Of a stretch of 32,457 nucleotides of DNA, positions 7,295 to 16,863 are shown in pieces. The notes under the pieces were generated by a model. It had not been told where the DNA came from, did no database searches, and saw nothing but the letters and a program-made list of their open reading frames with translations. The translations under genes and the position numbers were made by a program. The first letter of the stretch is position 1; each line of letters begins with the position of its first letter. The DNA comes from Saprospiraceae bacterium (GTDB lineage: Bacteria; Bacteroidota; Bacteroidia; Chitinophagales; Saprospiraceae): NCBI GenBank assembly GCA_020628085.1, contig JAHDFQ010000038.1, forward strand, positions 1 to 32,457, given 5' to 3'.

Positions 7295-8230
7295 ATGAAT
7301 TTTCTAAAATATACCTTTTTCTTATTGACAATCAGCATTATTTTAATCTCTTGTGAAGAAGAATTTACACCAGAAATATCAACCGCTCCACCCGAAATTG
7401 TAGTAGAGGGATATATCGAATCGGGTGATGAAGCGAATCCACCGTTTGTCTTATTGACCAGAAGTTCGCCCTTTTTTTCAGAAATAGATTTAGATGAATT
7501 TGATAATTTCTTTGTACACGACGCTGAAATTACTATTTCTGATGGTTCAGATGAAGTGGTGTTAACAGAGTTGTGTTTGAATGATTTATCAGGCGAGCAA
7601 AAAGAGATCGCAGCCGAATTATTTGGTTTAGATACTGATAGTTTATCCGTCAATTTTTGTGTCTATTTAGATTTGACATTTAGTATGATGGGAGAGGAGG
7701 GAAAAACCTACGATTTGACAGTTTCGGTAGAAGATAAGGTGTTGACTTCGACTACCACGATTCCAATGCATGTCCCACTAGATTCTTTGTATTTACGACC
7801 TGCACCAGGTGAACCTAACGATACATTGCGTCAAATGCTCGCTTTTATTGATGATCCTGCGGGTGTCATTAATTATTATCGGGTTTTTTCAGGCGTCAAT
7901 GGTGAACAACCCTTCGCAGGATTCGGTTCTGTTTTTAATGACGCTTTCTTTGATGGAATTGAATTTGAATTTGTACTACCAAAAGCTGAACGGATTGATA
8001 CAGATAGAGAATTTGATGAATTGGGTTTATTTTTAGTTGGAGATACGGCTACCATCAAATGGTTCAATTTAGATAAAGAACATTACGATTTTTGGAATAC
8101 ACTGGAATTTAATGCTGCCAATCAAGGTCCTTTCAGTTCCTACACACGTATTGCCAGTAATATTGAAGGTGGACTCGGCGTTTGGGGTGGTGCATCCGTT
8201 TCATATTATGAAATTATTGTCGAAGAGTAA
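7295..8230 (+). CDS. DUF4249-type outer-membrane lipoprotein, partner of the TonB receptor
   Basis: This is a 311-residue lipoprotein. I start it at 7295 because that gives a proper lipoprotein signal (M-N-F-L-K-Y-T-F-F-L-L-T-I-S-I-I-L-I-S-C, lipid-accepting Cys20). The frame stays open upstream to an ATG inside the REP-like palindrome, but that would put 22 mostly non-signal residues in front. After Cys20 comes E-E-E-F-T-P-E and then the E-I-V-V-E-G-Y-I-E-S-G...P-P-F-V-L-L-T-R-S strand, typical of DUF4249 proteins. Such proteins commonly sit next to TonB receptors and are thought to be surface or periplasmic accessory factors, by analogy with SusD-like proteins; their ligand is unknown. Confidence 0.8.
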   Translation: MNFLKYTFFLLTISIILISCEEEFTPEISTAPPEIVVEGYIESGDEANPPFVLLTRSSPFFSEIDLDEFDNFFVHDAEITISDGSDEVVLTELCLNDLSGEQKEIAAELFGLDTDSLSVNFCVYLDLTFSMMGEEGKTYDLTVSVEDKVLTSTTTIPMHVPLDSLYLRPAPGEPNDTLRQMLAFIDDPAGVINYYRVFSGVNGEQPFAGFGSVFNDAFFDGIEFEFVLPKAERIDTDREFDELGLFLVGDTATIKWFNLDKEHYDFWNTLEFNAANQGPFSSYTRIASNIEGGLGVWGGASVSYYEIIVEE

Positions 8231-8348
8231 AATGGTTGAATAAATTGTGCTTATACAAAGCAGCCGAAACGTATTGTAAATGCAATTAATATCATGTAGG
8301 AGAATGCTATTCTTATTACCTAAACAACACATTTTGTAAACCTAATTA

Positions 8349-8379
8349 TTTCAATTTCAATTGATTTTGTTTACTTTTG
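8349..8379 (+). promoter_or_regulatory. Bacteroidota-type promoter for the 1539-aa secreted protein
   Basis: TACTTTTG at 8372-8379 is a full match to the -7 consensus TAnnTTTG. TTTC at 8349-8352, 19 nt upstream, is a 3-of-4 match to the -33 element TTTG. Transcription would start about 105-110 nt before the start codon at 8495. Confidence 0.5.
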
Positions 8380-8494
8380 TACTATTGAAAACACTCTCCT
8401 CGCATTAAAAATAAAACAAACCCTTTCTTAAACCGATTTAACTGATGTAATTTAGTCCCTGCATATCACTAGAACTAAATTATAAAACCATTTT

Positions 8495-11400
8495 ATGCAA
8501 CACATATTTTGGTGTTTATTGATAATGAGCTTTACGCTCATTGGAAATGCAAGAACGGTGATAAGTACGTCTTTGGATAAAGAACATACTTCTACAACAA
8601 CGACTAAACCGTTTATTTGTAACAATGCACCAATTCTTCTGGGCTCTACAAATCCAACAACTCAATCTATTGAGTTGAATTGGGCTAGTACTAATATACC
8701 TCAAGAAACCGAATGGGAAATAGAAATAGTTCGTTCTACTGACACCTTTTCAGGAATACCTACACATACTAATATCAATCAAAACCCAGTCTTAATATCC
8801 AATCTTGATGCTGGAACGCATTATTGCTACCGAGTAAGAGCATTATGTGGGTCAACGGTGAGTAGTTGGTCGAATGCTATTCATTGCTTTCAAACTCATA
8901 TCATCAATCCATCCAACTGCGGAATTAATTTTCCAATTGTTGATAATAATTGTGGTATCGGAAATGACTATCCAATCGTCGTAAATAATGCACCTGGTTT
9001 TGTTATTGGTGGTGATGTGATGTTGCGAGAAGTTCGATTAGTGATCGATCATGTTTGGGAACAAGATATACATATTGAATTAACAGCTCCCAATGGCTCA
9101 ACCGCTATTTTGAGTGCTGATAACGGCGGAGCTTCAATTGCACCGCCTTATGGAGAATTTAGTAATCAAGATTGTACCATTCCAACCGTTTTTAAAAATG
9201 AACAACTTGCTTGCTTTCCACATGCTAAAATTGATGATATAAATGCGGTTAGTTTTGCAGGAGATTTTTTTCCACAAGATAACTTAGATGTGTTCACGGG
9301 AAGCCTTGCTAACGGTGACTGGACATTAACGCTCTGTGATGATGCACCTGCAAATGTTGGTTCATTGGAATACATCGAACTGGTTTTTGAACCATTTAAT
9401 TGTATGAAGCCAACCAGCGTAGAGGTATCAACACTAACGACATCTACTGCTCTTGTGAATTGGGTATCTAATATGCCTAATGCCACAAGTGAGGTTGAGG
9501 TCATTCCAATCAACGATCCAATGGGTTCAGGTCAAATGGTGAGTACGAATGTTGCGCCTTTGCAGATCAGTAATCTAAATGCAGGTGCATCCTATTCTGT
9601 AGTTGTTCGAGAACGTTGTTCTAATGGCTTATTTTCTGAACCTTCTTGCCCAGTTTATTTTACTATTCCTTGTGATAATACGATCCCAACCGAGACAGAA
9701 AATTTTGACACTCAAAACAGTTGTACCGCATCTTGTATAACAGATTGTGAACTAACGGGTACTTGGAAAAATGCTGATGGAAATACCCATCAATGGTTAG
9801 TCAATTCAAACGAAACAATAACTCCAAATACGGGGCCATTGACCGATAAAAGTGGGATAGGGAACTATATTTATGTTGAATCCAGTAATGGCATTTGTGA
9901 AAATAGTGAAGTTGTTTTGCAATCGAATTGTATATTGGTCAACACCAATAATGGAGGATGTGATTTTTCTTTTCAATATCATATGTTTGGAAACGATATA
10001 CAAAATTTACAACTCGAAATATTAGCCGAACAATCACTAATTTGGCAACCGATCTGGATGCTGTCGGGCAATCAAGGCAATTTTTGGAATCAAGTATTTT
10101 TGGATTTGAGTACCTATGATAATCAAGTGGTTCAATTTCGATTTGTTGCACAAACAGGCAGTGGTGGAACAGGAGATATTGCATTAGATGAACTCATTTT
10201 TTATGGTTCAACTGACGCTGGTACAGCTAGTTTTATACACTATTTAGATGGTGATAATGACGGCTTTGGAGATGCTGGCATTTCTTATATTTCTTGTTCT
10301 AGTAATTCCCCGTTAGGTTATGTTAGTAACGATTTAGATTGCAATGACACTGACCCATTTATCAATCCAGCTATAGCTGAAATTTATTGCAACGGTTTAG
10401 ATGAAAATTGTAACGGAATACAAGATGATTCCATTTTACCTACTCCCTTATTGGTTGGTGAAAATGCTGTTTGTATGGACGAAAGAGCCACAGGTTCAAT
10501 ATTGACAAATCCAAACGGAACGCATCAATGGTTCGACGCCCCAACAGGAGGAAATCTACTATTTGAAGGAGATAATTTTATGACTTCTGCCTTAACGGAG
10601 ACGGATACCTTTTATGTAGAAGATAATTTTACTGTTTATGCTGGATTGAAGATTACAGAGGCGGTATTGAGTTTTTCCAATTCTGGTGTGGAGTTACAAA
10701 ACTTTGATGTAGCTATGGACTATACAGGTTGGAAGGTTGTTTTAGGTGCTGATAATACCAATATCAACAACCCTGTTTCTATTCCTTGGAATTTGGGTGC
10801 TTTTTCTGAGAACGAAATTCAAACACGCTCTAAAAATGATTGGGGAACAAATTTCAATTGGTTGAGTATTTGGAAAGGATGGATTCTTCTAATTGATGAC
10901 AATAACCAAGTATCAGATGCCATGTTTTGGAATTGGACGGCTGCTGATATTTTAAATTTTAATATTAATTTTGAAGGGATCAATTATACGAATACCGACT
11001 TGCCTTGGAATAATGCAGGTATTAATGTACTTGGTTTTTGTGGACAATCACTTTCTTTTGAAGGGTCAACAGATACCAATTCTGCTAGTAATTTTACTTG
11101 TGGTTCGAGTACGCTTGGAACTGAAAATCCAAATGTCAATCTGATCTCAACTTGTAAAAGTGAACGGATTCCGTATATCGTAACGGTATTTGAAGAGATG
11201 TCGCTTTCTACCGAAGAATTTCTTCAATCTTGTGATGAAAGTTTTGGTTCTGTTATGCTGACAGTGGAAGGAGGAGCTCCACCTTATAATTATCAATGGA
11301 GCAACGGAACACAGACTCAAAACCTACTTTTAGTTCCATTTGACGACTATAATGTTACCGTTACAGATGCGAATGGATGTACACAAACCTTAGATTTTCC

Positions 11401-13114
11401 CGTTAGTTTGGTTGGTCCAACACAAACCTTCGGAGTACAATTGGTTGAGTTTTATGATGTAACTTGTCATGGTCAAAATGATGGTTTTTTGATGGCTGAA
11501 ATAACTGGAGGTATTCCACCTTATCAATACAATTGGAGTGAAGGTGTGGAATACGATTTAATGAATCCTGTAGATTCTTTAATGCAGTTATCAGGAGGTG
11601 CTTATGATTTAACCATTACGGATAGTCAAGGTTGTGTGGAAGTTTCCAATGTAGTTATTATTAATGAACCTAATCCTCTTCAATTTACTATGACCAATAG
11701 TACTGATATTGATTGTATCGGAGATAGTACGGGAACATTAACGGTGAGCGCAGAAGGTGGAAGTGGTGTGTATGATTATCAATGGTCAAATGGTGCAACG
11801 ACAAGTACTGTTAATAATGTATCAGCTGGAAGTTATGCCGTTACTATTACAGATCAGAATGGATGTGTTATTTCTGCGTCTAATATTATAGTCGAAGAAC
11901 CGTCAACTGCGGTAGGTGTTCAAACACAAAGTAGTAGTGATGTAACCTGTTTTAATCAAGCAGATGGTACTATACAAATTCAGGCGAGTGGGGGCGTTGC
12001 TCCATATTTGTATGACTGGGGATTTACGACTACCAATCAAGGAAATTTGAACAATTTATCAGGTGGAACATACCAAGCCACGATCACGGATAACAATGGT
12101 TGTGTTACTGTTTCTGATCCAATTACAATTGTAGAAGCTACGAATGAGTTAGCGGTCAATCCAACCGTTAATGATGTGAATTGTACAGGTTTTAATTCTG
12201 GTGATATTAGTTTGAATGTATCAGGTGGTGTTGCGCCTTATATGTATAAGTGGAGTAATGCAGCATCAACGGCAAATATCTCAAACCTTGAAATGGGATT
12301 TTATTTCTGTACAATTCAAGATGCAAATGACTGTTTTTTCACAACAGACGCCATATTTGTTAACTCTTCAATGGATACGGAAATTACAGCGGATGTAGTT
12401 CAAATGATTGAGCCGAATTGCCATAATAGTAGTGATGGAATTATAGATATTAATGTTATAGGTGGTGTACCACCCTATACCTTTAATTGGAATAGCGGTG
12501 TTATAACAGAAGATTTACTGGCAGTTGATGGTGGCTTATATCGCTGTACCATTACAGACAGCAATTTTTGCGAAGGTTTTGTAGATAACATAGTACTATC
12601 AGAACCGTCACCTATTACTATTGATTCAGCTACTATTGTTGATGATACTTTAGGTGCAAGTGATGGAAGTATTTTACTAGAAATAGTAGGAGGGCAAGCA
12701 CCTTATACATTTATTTGGGACGATCCTTCACAACAAACGGATTCACTTGCTACTAATTTAAGTCAAGGAACATACCAGGTAACCATCGAAGATATTAACG
12801 GTTGTTCAACAGTTGAAAGTTTTGAAGTTGATGGGAGTACGGCTACTCAAGCACCGACTCAATTGTTAGATTGGACGGTTTACCCAAATCCGACTTCTGA
12901 TATGATACAAGTTAATATTGATTTAGTTGAATCCTCTACTGGTGGCATTACTATTTTTAATGTAATGGGACAACAAATGCAGCAGTTCAATTTTAACAAT
13001 CAAATGAATATTCAAGAAAAAGTGAATGTTCAAGACTATCCGTCAGGTATTTATTTTATACAACTCACCATCGGAAAAGCGCAAATTACACAACGCTTAG
13101 TCGTTAGCTATTAA
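8495..13114 (+). CDS. Large multidomain T9SS-secreted protein with SprB repeats
   Basis: This 1539-residue protein is exported and probably surface-anchored. Domains in order: signal peptide (1-19); fibronectin type III (about 43-135); proprotein-convertase-type P-domain (about 150-300, with W-E-Q-D-I-H-I-E-L-T-A-P-N-G and G-D-W-T-L-T-L-C-D); a second FN3 (303-392); a MAM-like domain (about 400-570); a MopE-type metal-binding segment (583-645, D-G-D-N-D-G-F-G-D and C-N-G-L-D-E-N-C-N-G); a lamin-tail-like domain (about 715-880); seven SprB-type repeats (913-1450), each with G-G-x-x-P-Y-x-Y-x-W or a close variant; and a T9SS type A sorting domain (about 1456-1539, V-Y-P-N-P-T-S...L-V-V-S-Y). 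SprB repeats are known from the gliding adhesin of Flavobacterium, so adhesion or surface interaction is likely. No enzyme domain is visible. It ends 4 bp before the glycosyltransferase gene. Confidence 0.88.
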   Translation: MQHIFWCLLIMSFTLIGNARTVISTSLDKEHTSTTTTKPFICNNAPILLGSTNPTTQSIELNWASTNIPQETEWEIEIVRSTDTFSGIPTHTNINQNPVLISNLDAGTHYCYRVRALCGSTVSSWSNAIHCFQTHIINPSNCGINFPIVDNNCGIGNDYPIVVNNAPGFVIGGDVMLREVRLVIDHVWEQDIHIELTAPNGSTAILSADNGGASIAPPYGEFSNQDCTIPTVFKNEQLACFPHAKIDDINAVSFAGDFFPQDNLDVFTGSLANGDWTLTLCDDAPANVGSLEYIELVFEPFNCMKPTSVEVSTLTTSTALVNWVSNMPNATSEVEVIPINDPMGSGQMVSTNVAPLQISNLNAGASYSVVVRERCSNGLFSEPSCPVYFTIPCDNTIPTETENFDTQNSCTASCITDCELTGTWKNADGNTHQWLVNSNETITPNTGPLTDKSGIGNYIYVESSNGICENSEVVLQSNCILVNTNNGGCDFSFQYHMFGNDIQNLQLEILAEQSLIWQPIWMLSGNQGNFWNQVFLDLSTYDNQVVQFRFVAQTGSGGTGDIALDELIFYGSTDAGTASFIHYLDGDNDGFGDAGISYISCSSNSPLGYVSNDLDCNDTDPFINPAIAEIYCNGLDENCNGIQDDSILPTPLLVGENAVCMDERATGSILTNPNGTHQWFDAPTGGNLLFEGDNFMTSALTETDTFYVEDNFTVYAGLKITEAVLSFSNSGVELQNFDVAMDYTGWKVVLGADNTNINNPVSIPWNLGAFSENEIQTRSKNDWGTNFNWLSIWKGWILLIDDNNQVSDAMFWNWTAADILNFNINFEGINYTNTDLPWNNAGINVLGFCGQSLSFEGSTDTNSASNFTCGSSTLGTENPNVNLISTCKSERIPYIVTVFEEMSLSTEEFLQSCDESFGSVMLTVEGGAPPYNYQWSNGTQTQNLLLVPFDDYNVTVTDANGCTQTLDFPVSLVGPTQTFGVQLVEFYDVTCHGQNDGFLMAEITGGIPPYQYNWSEGVEYDLMNPVDSLMQLSGGAYDLTITDSQGCVEVSNVVIINEPNPLQFTMTNSTDIDCIGDSTGTLTVSAEGGSGVYDYQWSNGATTSTVNNVSAGSYAVTITDQNGCVISASNIIVEEPSTAVGVQTQSSSDVTCFNQADGTIQIQASGGVAPYLYDWGFTTTNQGNLNNLSGGTYQATITDNNGCVTVSDPITIVEATNELAVNPTVNDVNCTGFNSGDISLNVSGGVAPYMYKWSNAASTANISNLEMGFYFCTIQDANDCFFTTDAIFVNSSMDTEITADVVQMIEPNCHNSSDGIIDINVIGGVPPYTFNWNSGVITEDLLAVDGGLYRCTITDSNFCEGFVDNIVLSEPSPITIDSATIVDDTLGASDGSILLEIVGGQAPYTFIWDDPSQQTDSLATNLSQGTYQVTIEDINGCSTVESFEVDGSTATQAPTQLLDWTVYPNPTSDMIQVNIDLVESSTGGITIFNVMGQQMQQFNFNNQMNIQEKVNVQDYPSGIYFIQLTIGKAQITQRLVVSY

Positions 13115-13118
13115 TGAT

Positions 13119-14327
13119 ATGCGAATTGTTCAATACAACGATACCTACGAGCAAGTTGGTGGAACGGAAACCTATTGTAATGATGTATTATTAAATTTAG
13201 AAAAAAGGGGGCATGATGTTTATATGGTTGCCAATGGTGATAAAGCCCCACGTGCTGACAATCATTTAATTTTACCCGCTACCAAAGGAAAAATAGCGGA
13301 TTTACGTTCTAAATATTTTTTCAATCCTACCTTTTATCAACATTTTAAGAATACATTTTCAGAACTTCAACCTGATGTCGTTCACTTGCATCATAATCGC
13401 TATCACACCTATGAGTTGTTTAAAGCTTTAGCTGAATTACACATTCCTGTTGTACAAACTATACATGACTACACCATTTTATGTCCCTCACAATATTATC
13501 CGCAACCTTACTTTAAGAATGCCAAACCCTGTTCTATGGGGAAAGAACATGTAATTTGTTCACAGAACACTTGCGTACCGCTGTCCAGACGTCTTTTTTA
13601 TCCTATTTTACACGATAAAAAGAGAACTATTGTACGAAGCAGAATAGCGACGTTTATTGCTCCGACAACCAAAATTAAATCTTTTTTAGAACGAGCAAAT
13701 TTTAAGAATGTAGTACATTTACCTTTCTATATCAATCCAGAAAACTGGTCTTTTGATGCCAATAGAACGGTTAAAAATACGATTCTTTTTGTGGGTAGGG
13801 TAGAAGAAAACAAAGGTATTCATGTTTTAGTTAATGCGGTCGTAAAACTTCAACAAACCATTCCAGATATACAGTTATTGATTATTGGAAAGGGAGCGGC
13901 ACTTTCCTCAATAGAACAGCAAATTCAACACCATCAACTTTCATGTATTCAATTGTTAGGAACAGTCAGTCATCATGAAGTTAAAAACTATTTTACCAAA
14001 GCAAATGTTTGTGTTGTACCAACATTAGACATGGAACAATTTGGCTTAGTCGGCATTGAAGCAATGGCTTCTGGAACAGCCGTTATCGGTAGCGATCGAG
14101 GTGGGATTCCAGAATGGTGTATCCACGAACAATCGGGTCTATTGTTTGAACCTACAGAAGAAGGGGCAATACTAAAAAGCCTAAAACGAATGTTAACGAA
14201 TCATCCACTTCGTATGAATTTAGTCCGTGGTGGAATGGAGCTGGTCAAAAATAAATATACAATGCAGCAACATTTTGAAGGTTTATTAGATATTTATAGA
14301 AATGCGAAAGCGTTAAAGAGTGTATAG
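13119..14327 (+). CDS. GT4-family glycosyltransferase (GT-B fold)
   Basis: A 402-residue cytoplasmic retaining glycosyltransferase of the GT4 (glycosyl transferases group 1) type. The N-terminal acceptor half carries V-G-G-T-E-T-Y (13-19), with H-L-H-H and T-I-H-D-Y motifs. The C-terminal nucleotide-sugar half carries F-V-G-R-V-E-E-N-K-G (224-233) and the E-x7-E signature (E306 to E314, E-Q-F-G-L-V-G-I-E), followed by G-S-D-R-G-G-I-P-E. There is no signal peptide. The gene starts 4 bp after the stop of the large T9SS cargo gene, so the two are very probably one transcript. A role in glycosylating that cargo or its anchor polysaccharide is an inference; it could equally act in cell-surface polysaccharide synthesis. 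Confidence 0.9.
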   Translation: MRIVQYNDTYEQVGGTETYCNDVLLNLEKRGHDVYMVANGDKAPRADNHLILPATKGKIADLRSKYFFNPTFYQHFKNTFSELQPDVVHLHHNRYHTYELFKALAELHIPVVQTIHDYTILCPSQYYPQPYFKNAKPCSMGKEHVICSQNTCVPLSRRLFYPILHDKKRTIVRSRIATFIAPTTKIKSFLERANFKNVVHLPFYINPENWSFDANRTVKNTILFVGRVEENKGIHVLVNAVVKLQQTIPDIQLLIIGKGAALSSIEQQIQHHQLSCIQLLGTVSHHEVKNYFTKANVCVVPTLDMEQFGLVGIEAMASGTAVIGSDRGGIPEWCIHEQSGLLFEPTEEGAILKSLKRMLTNHPLRMNLVRGGMELVKNKYTMQQHFEGLLDIYRNAKALKSV

Positions 14328-14410
14328 ATTCATAAATTAATTACATAACTGATACCTGTGGAACAAATGATCGACTAAAAATTGACTTTCTTTGCAGAAA
14401 TTTAAAATAC

Positions 14411-16399
14411 ATGTACCGAAACGATATAAATACATTTCTAAAAATACTACGTGTATGTTCAGTAATTCTATTTGCTGCAACAATACCGCTGCTTGCACAA
14501 GCACCCCTCGAAATTTGGGAGATACAAGGAACAACAGAACGTTCCCCATTTCATAATAATTTCGTGCGCTCTGAAAACAATATTGTTACTTCTGTAAAAG
14601 GTGATTACTTTACTATTCAAACACCCTTAAATCGTTCGGATGATAATATCCAAAGTTCGGATGGCATTTTGGTTTCAGAAATAGATACAGAGGTTCAAGT
14701 CGGTGATTTGGTCAATGTAGAAGGTTTTTTGACGGAATCTAATGATGGAACAACAATTCTGTTGGTTGAAGATGACCCAACTATTGTGTTAAGTAGTGGA
14801 AATGATGTACCGCCAGCTCTTCTGATTACGGATGATTATCCATTAGATGAAAATAGGGAAGTTCCTGTGTGGGAATGGGTCGAAGGCATGTTGATTGATT
14901 TGAGTAATTTTTCAGTAACTGCACCTTCAAATGAGGATGGTTTTTGCTACGTTACACCAAGAAAAGAACGAGCCTTTAGAGAAGCAGGTATTGAGTACCC
15001 AAGTTTTAGTAATTTACCAGAATGGGATGGAAATCCAGAAGTTATACCTTTTTTTCCTACCGTGTTTGGACTTTCTCCCAATGAACAATTGGGTGGTGGA
15101 ATGGGATTAAGTGGACGAGGAATTGTGTTGGGTAGTGGAACGAACTATGTGATTGCACCATTAATTTACGCTGTTTCTGGTGATTATATTCAGTATTCAG
15201 CTCGAGCAAAAGAAGATCAAGAAGCAACGATTGGAAACATCAACACTTTATTGATGTTCGATGACAATTCTAACTATAATTTTCGGTTAGAAAAATTGGC
15301 TAAGTATGTTTTGGAAGGCATGGGAGCGCCCGATATTGTTGCATTTCAAGAAGTTGGTAGTCTTAGTGTTCTCAATGATTTGGTAGATCGAATACAAGAA
15401 TTAGATGCCGATCAGGTATACACGGCAGATTTACGGCAGGGTAGCGGAAGTATTCAAACTGGTTTTTTAGTAAAAAATACAGTGACAATCGTCGAAATTC
15501 AGCAACTCGGAAGCGGAGAAAGTTTAAGTATTGGTGGTCGAAAACATGACCGTCCACCTTTGTTACTTAAAGCAAATTTAAATACCAATCCTCCAACACC
15601 CATTGCAGTTCTAAATGTACATATGCGCTCGTTAAATGGAATTGAGGGAAGCGATCAAAATTTTGTTCGTGTCAAACGTCACGAACAAGCGATTTCTGTG
15701 GCAGGTATGGTAGAAGCCCTACAAACGCAATATCAGAATATTTTTGTAGTAGGAGATTTTAATGCGTTTCAATTTAGTGATGGATACGTGGATATTGTTA
15801 ACCAAATTACGGGTCAACCAAGTCTAGGGGCGCAGTTTGAACCAGTTGAAGTCTTGGATGAACCTTTGACAAATTATAGTTTGACCGTTCCTGATGAAGA
15901 ACAATATTCGTATGTATTCAGAGGTAACTCGCAAATACTCGATCACTGTTTAGGAACAAGTGATTTGTTTCAAATGCAGTTTGATGAATTGCAATACATT
16001 CGTGGAAATGCGGACGTACCAGAATTTTTACAAAATGTTGATACTCAATTAAGGGTATCGGATCATGACGGGTTTGTAGCGTATTTTGATTTAGAAAGTG
16101 CCTTATCTACTGAAGAAGTAGTTGTTGCACCACCTTTGACGCCATCAGATGTTGCTATTAGTCATCCAAACCCTTTTGTAGCTGGAAACGTTATTCAATT
16201 CAATTTAAGTAAAAAAGAAAATATAAAATATGAACTTGTTTCTATGAATGGAGTCGTTGTTCAATCGGATGATTTGGGTTCTATAGAAACGGGAATTTAC
16301 GAGCTTCCAATCGAACCTTCAATGGTTACTGGTGTTTATATATTAAAGATACGAGGTAGCGAAACGGACTATATTACGAAGATATTTATTGTAAATTAA
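14411..16399 (+). CDS. T9SS-exported endonuclease/exonuclease/phosphatase-family nuclease
   Basis: This 662-residue protein resembles the extracellular nucleases of the ExeM/NucH/YhcR kind. It has a signal peptide (1-30, ending L-L-A-Q-A), an OB-fold-like segment (about 64-130, D-Y-F-T-I-Q-T-P and G-D-L-V-N-V-E-G-F-L), an EEP catalytic domain (about 272-560) and a T9SS type A sorting domain (about 580-662, S-H-P-N-P-F...K-I-F-I-V-N). Catalytic signatures are complete: F-Q-E-V with Glu314, N-V-H-M-R-S with His404, G-D-F-N with Asp449 and Asn451, I-L-D-H (Asp511-His512) and S-D-H-D (Asp551-His552). It likely degrades extracellular DNA or RNA for phosphate and nucleoside supply; phosphodiesterase activity on another substrate is possible. 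It follows the glycosyltransferase gene after 83 bp. Confidence 0.87.
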   Translation: MYRNDINTFLKILRVCSVILFAATIPLLAQAPLEIWEIQGTTERSPFHNNFVRSENNIVTSVKGDYFTIQTPLNRSDDNIQSSDGILVSEIDTEVQVGDLVNVEGFLTESNDGTTILLVEDDPTIVLSSGNDVPPALLITDDYPLDENREVPVWEWVEGMLIDLSNFSVTAPSNEDGFCYVTPRKERAFREAGIEYPSFSNLPEWDGNPEVIPFFPTVFGLSPNEQLGGGMGLSGRGIVLGSGTNYVIAPLIYAVSGDYIQYSARAKEDQEATIGNINTLLMFDDNSNYNFRLEKLAKYVLEGMGAPDIVAFQEVGSLSVLNDLVDRIQELDADQVYTADLRQGSGSIQTGFLVKNTVTIVEIQQLGSGESLSIGGRKHDRPPLLLKANLNTNPPTPIAVLNVHMRSLNGIEGSDQNFVRVKRHEQAISVAGMVEALQTQYQNIFVVGDFNAFQFSDGYVDIVNQITGQPSLGAQFEPVEVLDEPLTNYSLTVPDEEQYSYVFRGNSQILDHCLGTSDLFQMQFDELQYIRGNADVPEFLQNVDTQLRVSDHDGFVAYFDLESALSTEEVVVAPPLTPSDVAISHPNPFVAGNVIQFNLSKKENIKYELVSMNGVVVQSDDLGSIETGIYELPIEPSMVTGVYILKIRGSETDYITKIFIVN

Positions 16400-16863
16400 T
16401 ATAGTGAATGTCACAAATCTGAATTTTACAGCATAATTGGTACAATATTCTCTATTATATTTATTATAGAACCTAATTATTACTTTTCTTCGGTAAAATG
16501 TATTAATTTTGTGTTGTGATTTTAAAGTGAATTTAGAAAATGATTATCTCATAATCTGACTAAGTTAAAAAACAAAGTACTTTTAACACTTTTTAAGACG
16601 CATTTAAGTTTCTTTTAGGAATTTTGTCCGTCTAAATAAGCGTTATTTGTTTACATAACGTTGTAACAATAAAGAAAATTAAATTTCTAAAAACCAAATT
16701 TATTTTGGTTAACGTATATAACGATATAAAGAACTTTTATTTACAGCAAGACGCTAGATCTATACCCAAGAAAGACTCAGTGGTATTCGGAAATCATTCG
16801 TGTGTTCTTTTGAACTCCAAAGTGATTTTTGAATGCCGCTACACTTTAAAATTATAATCCACC
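16400..16863. other. Intergenic region / long leader before the Lys-rich small protein
   Basis: No gene is visible in these 464 bp. A full-match -7 element TAATTTTG lies at 16504-16511, with only a weak -33 (TTTT, 16484-16487). If used it would give a leader of about 345 nt. That leader contains short hairpins, CGTTAT/ATAACG and AACCAAA/TTTGGTT, within 16640-16720. No riboswitch class is recognised. Confidence 0.4.

Noticed and set aside
11220-12850. DNA tandem repeats in the large secreted protein gene
   Set aside because: The repetition is at protein level (SprB repeats). The nucleotide sequence has diverged, so no DNA repeat or recombination hotspot is claimed.
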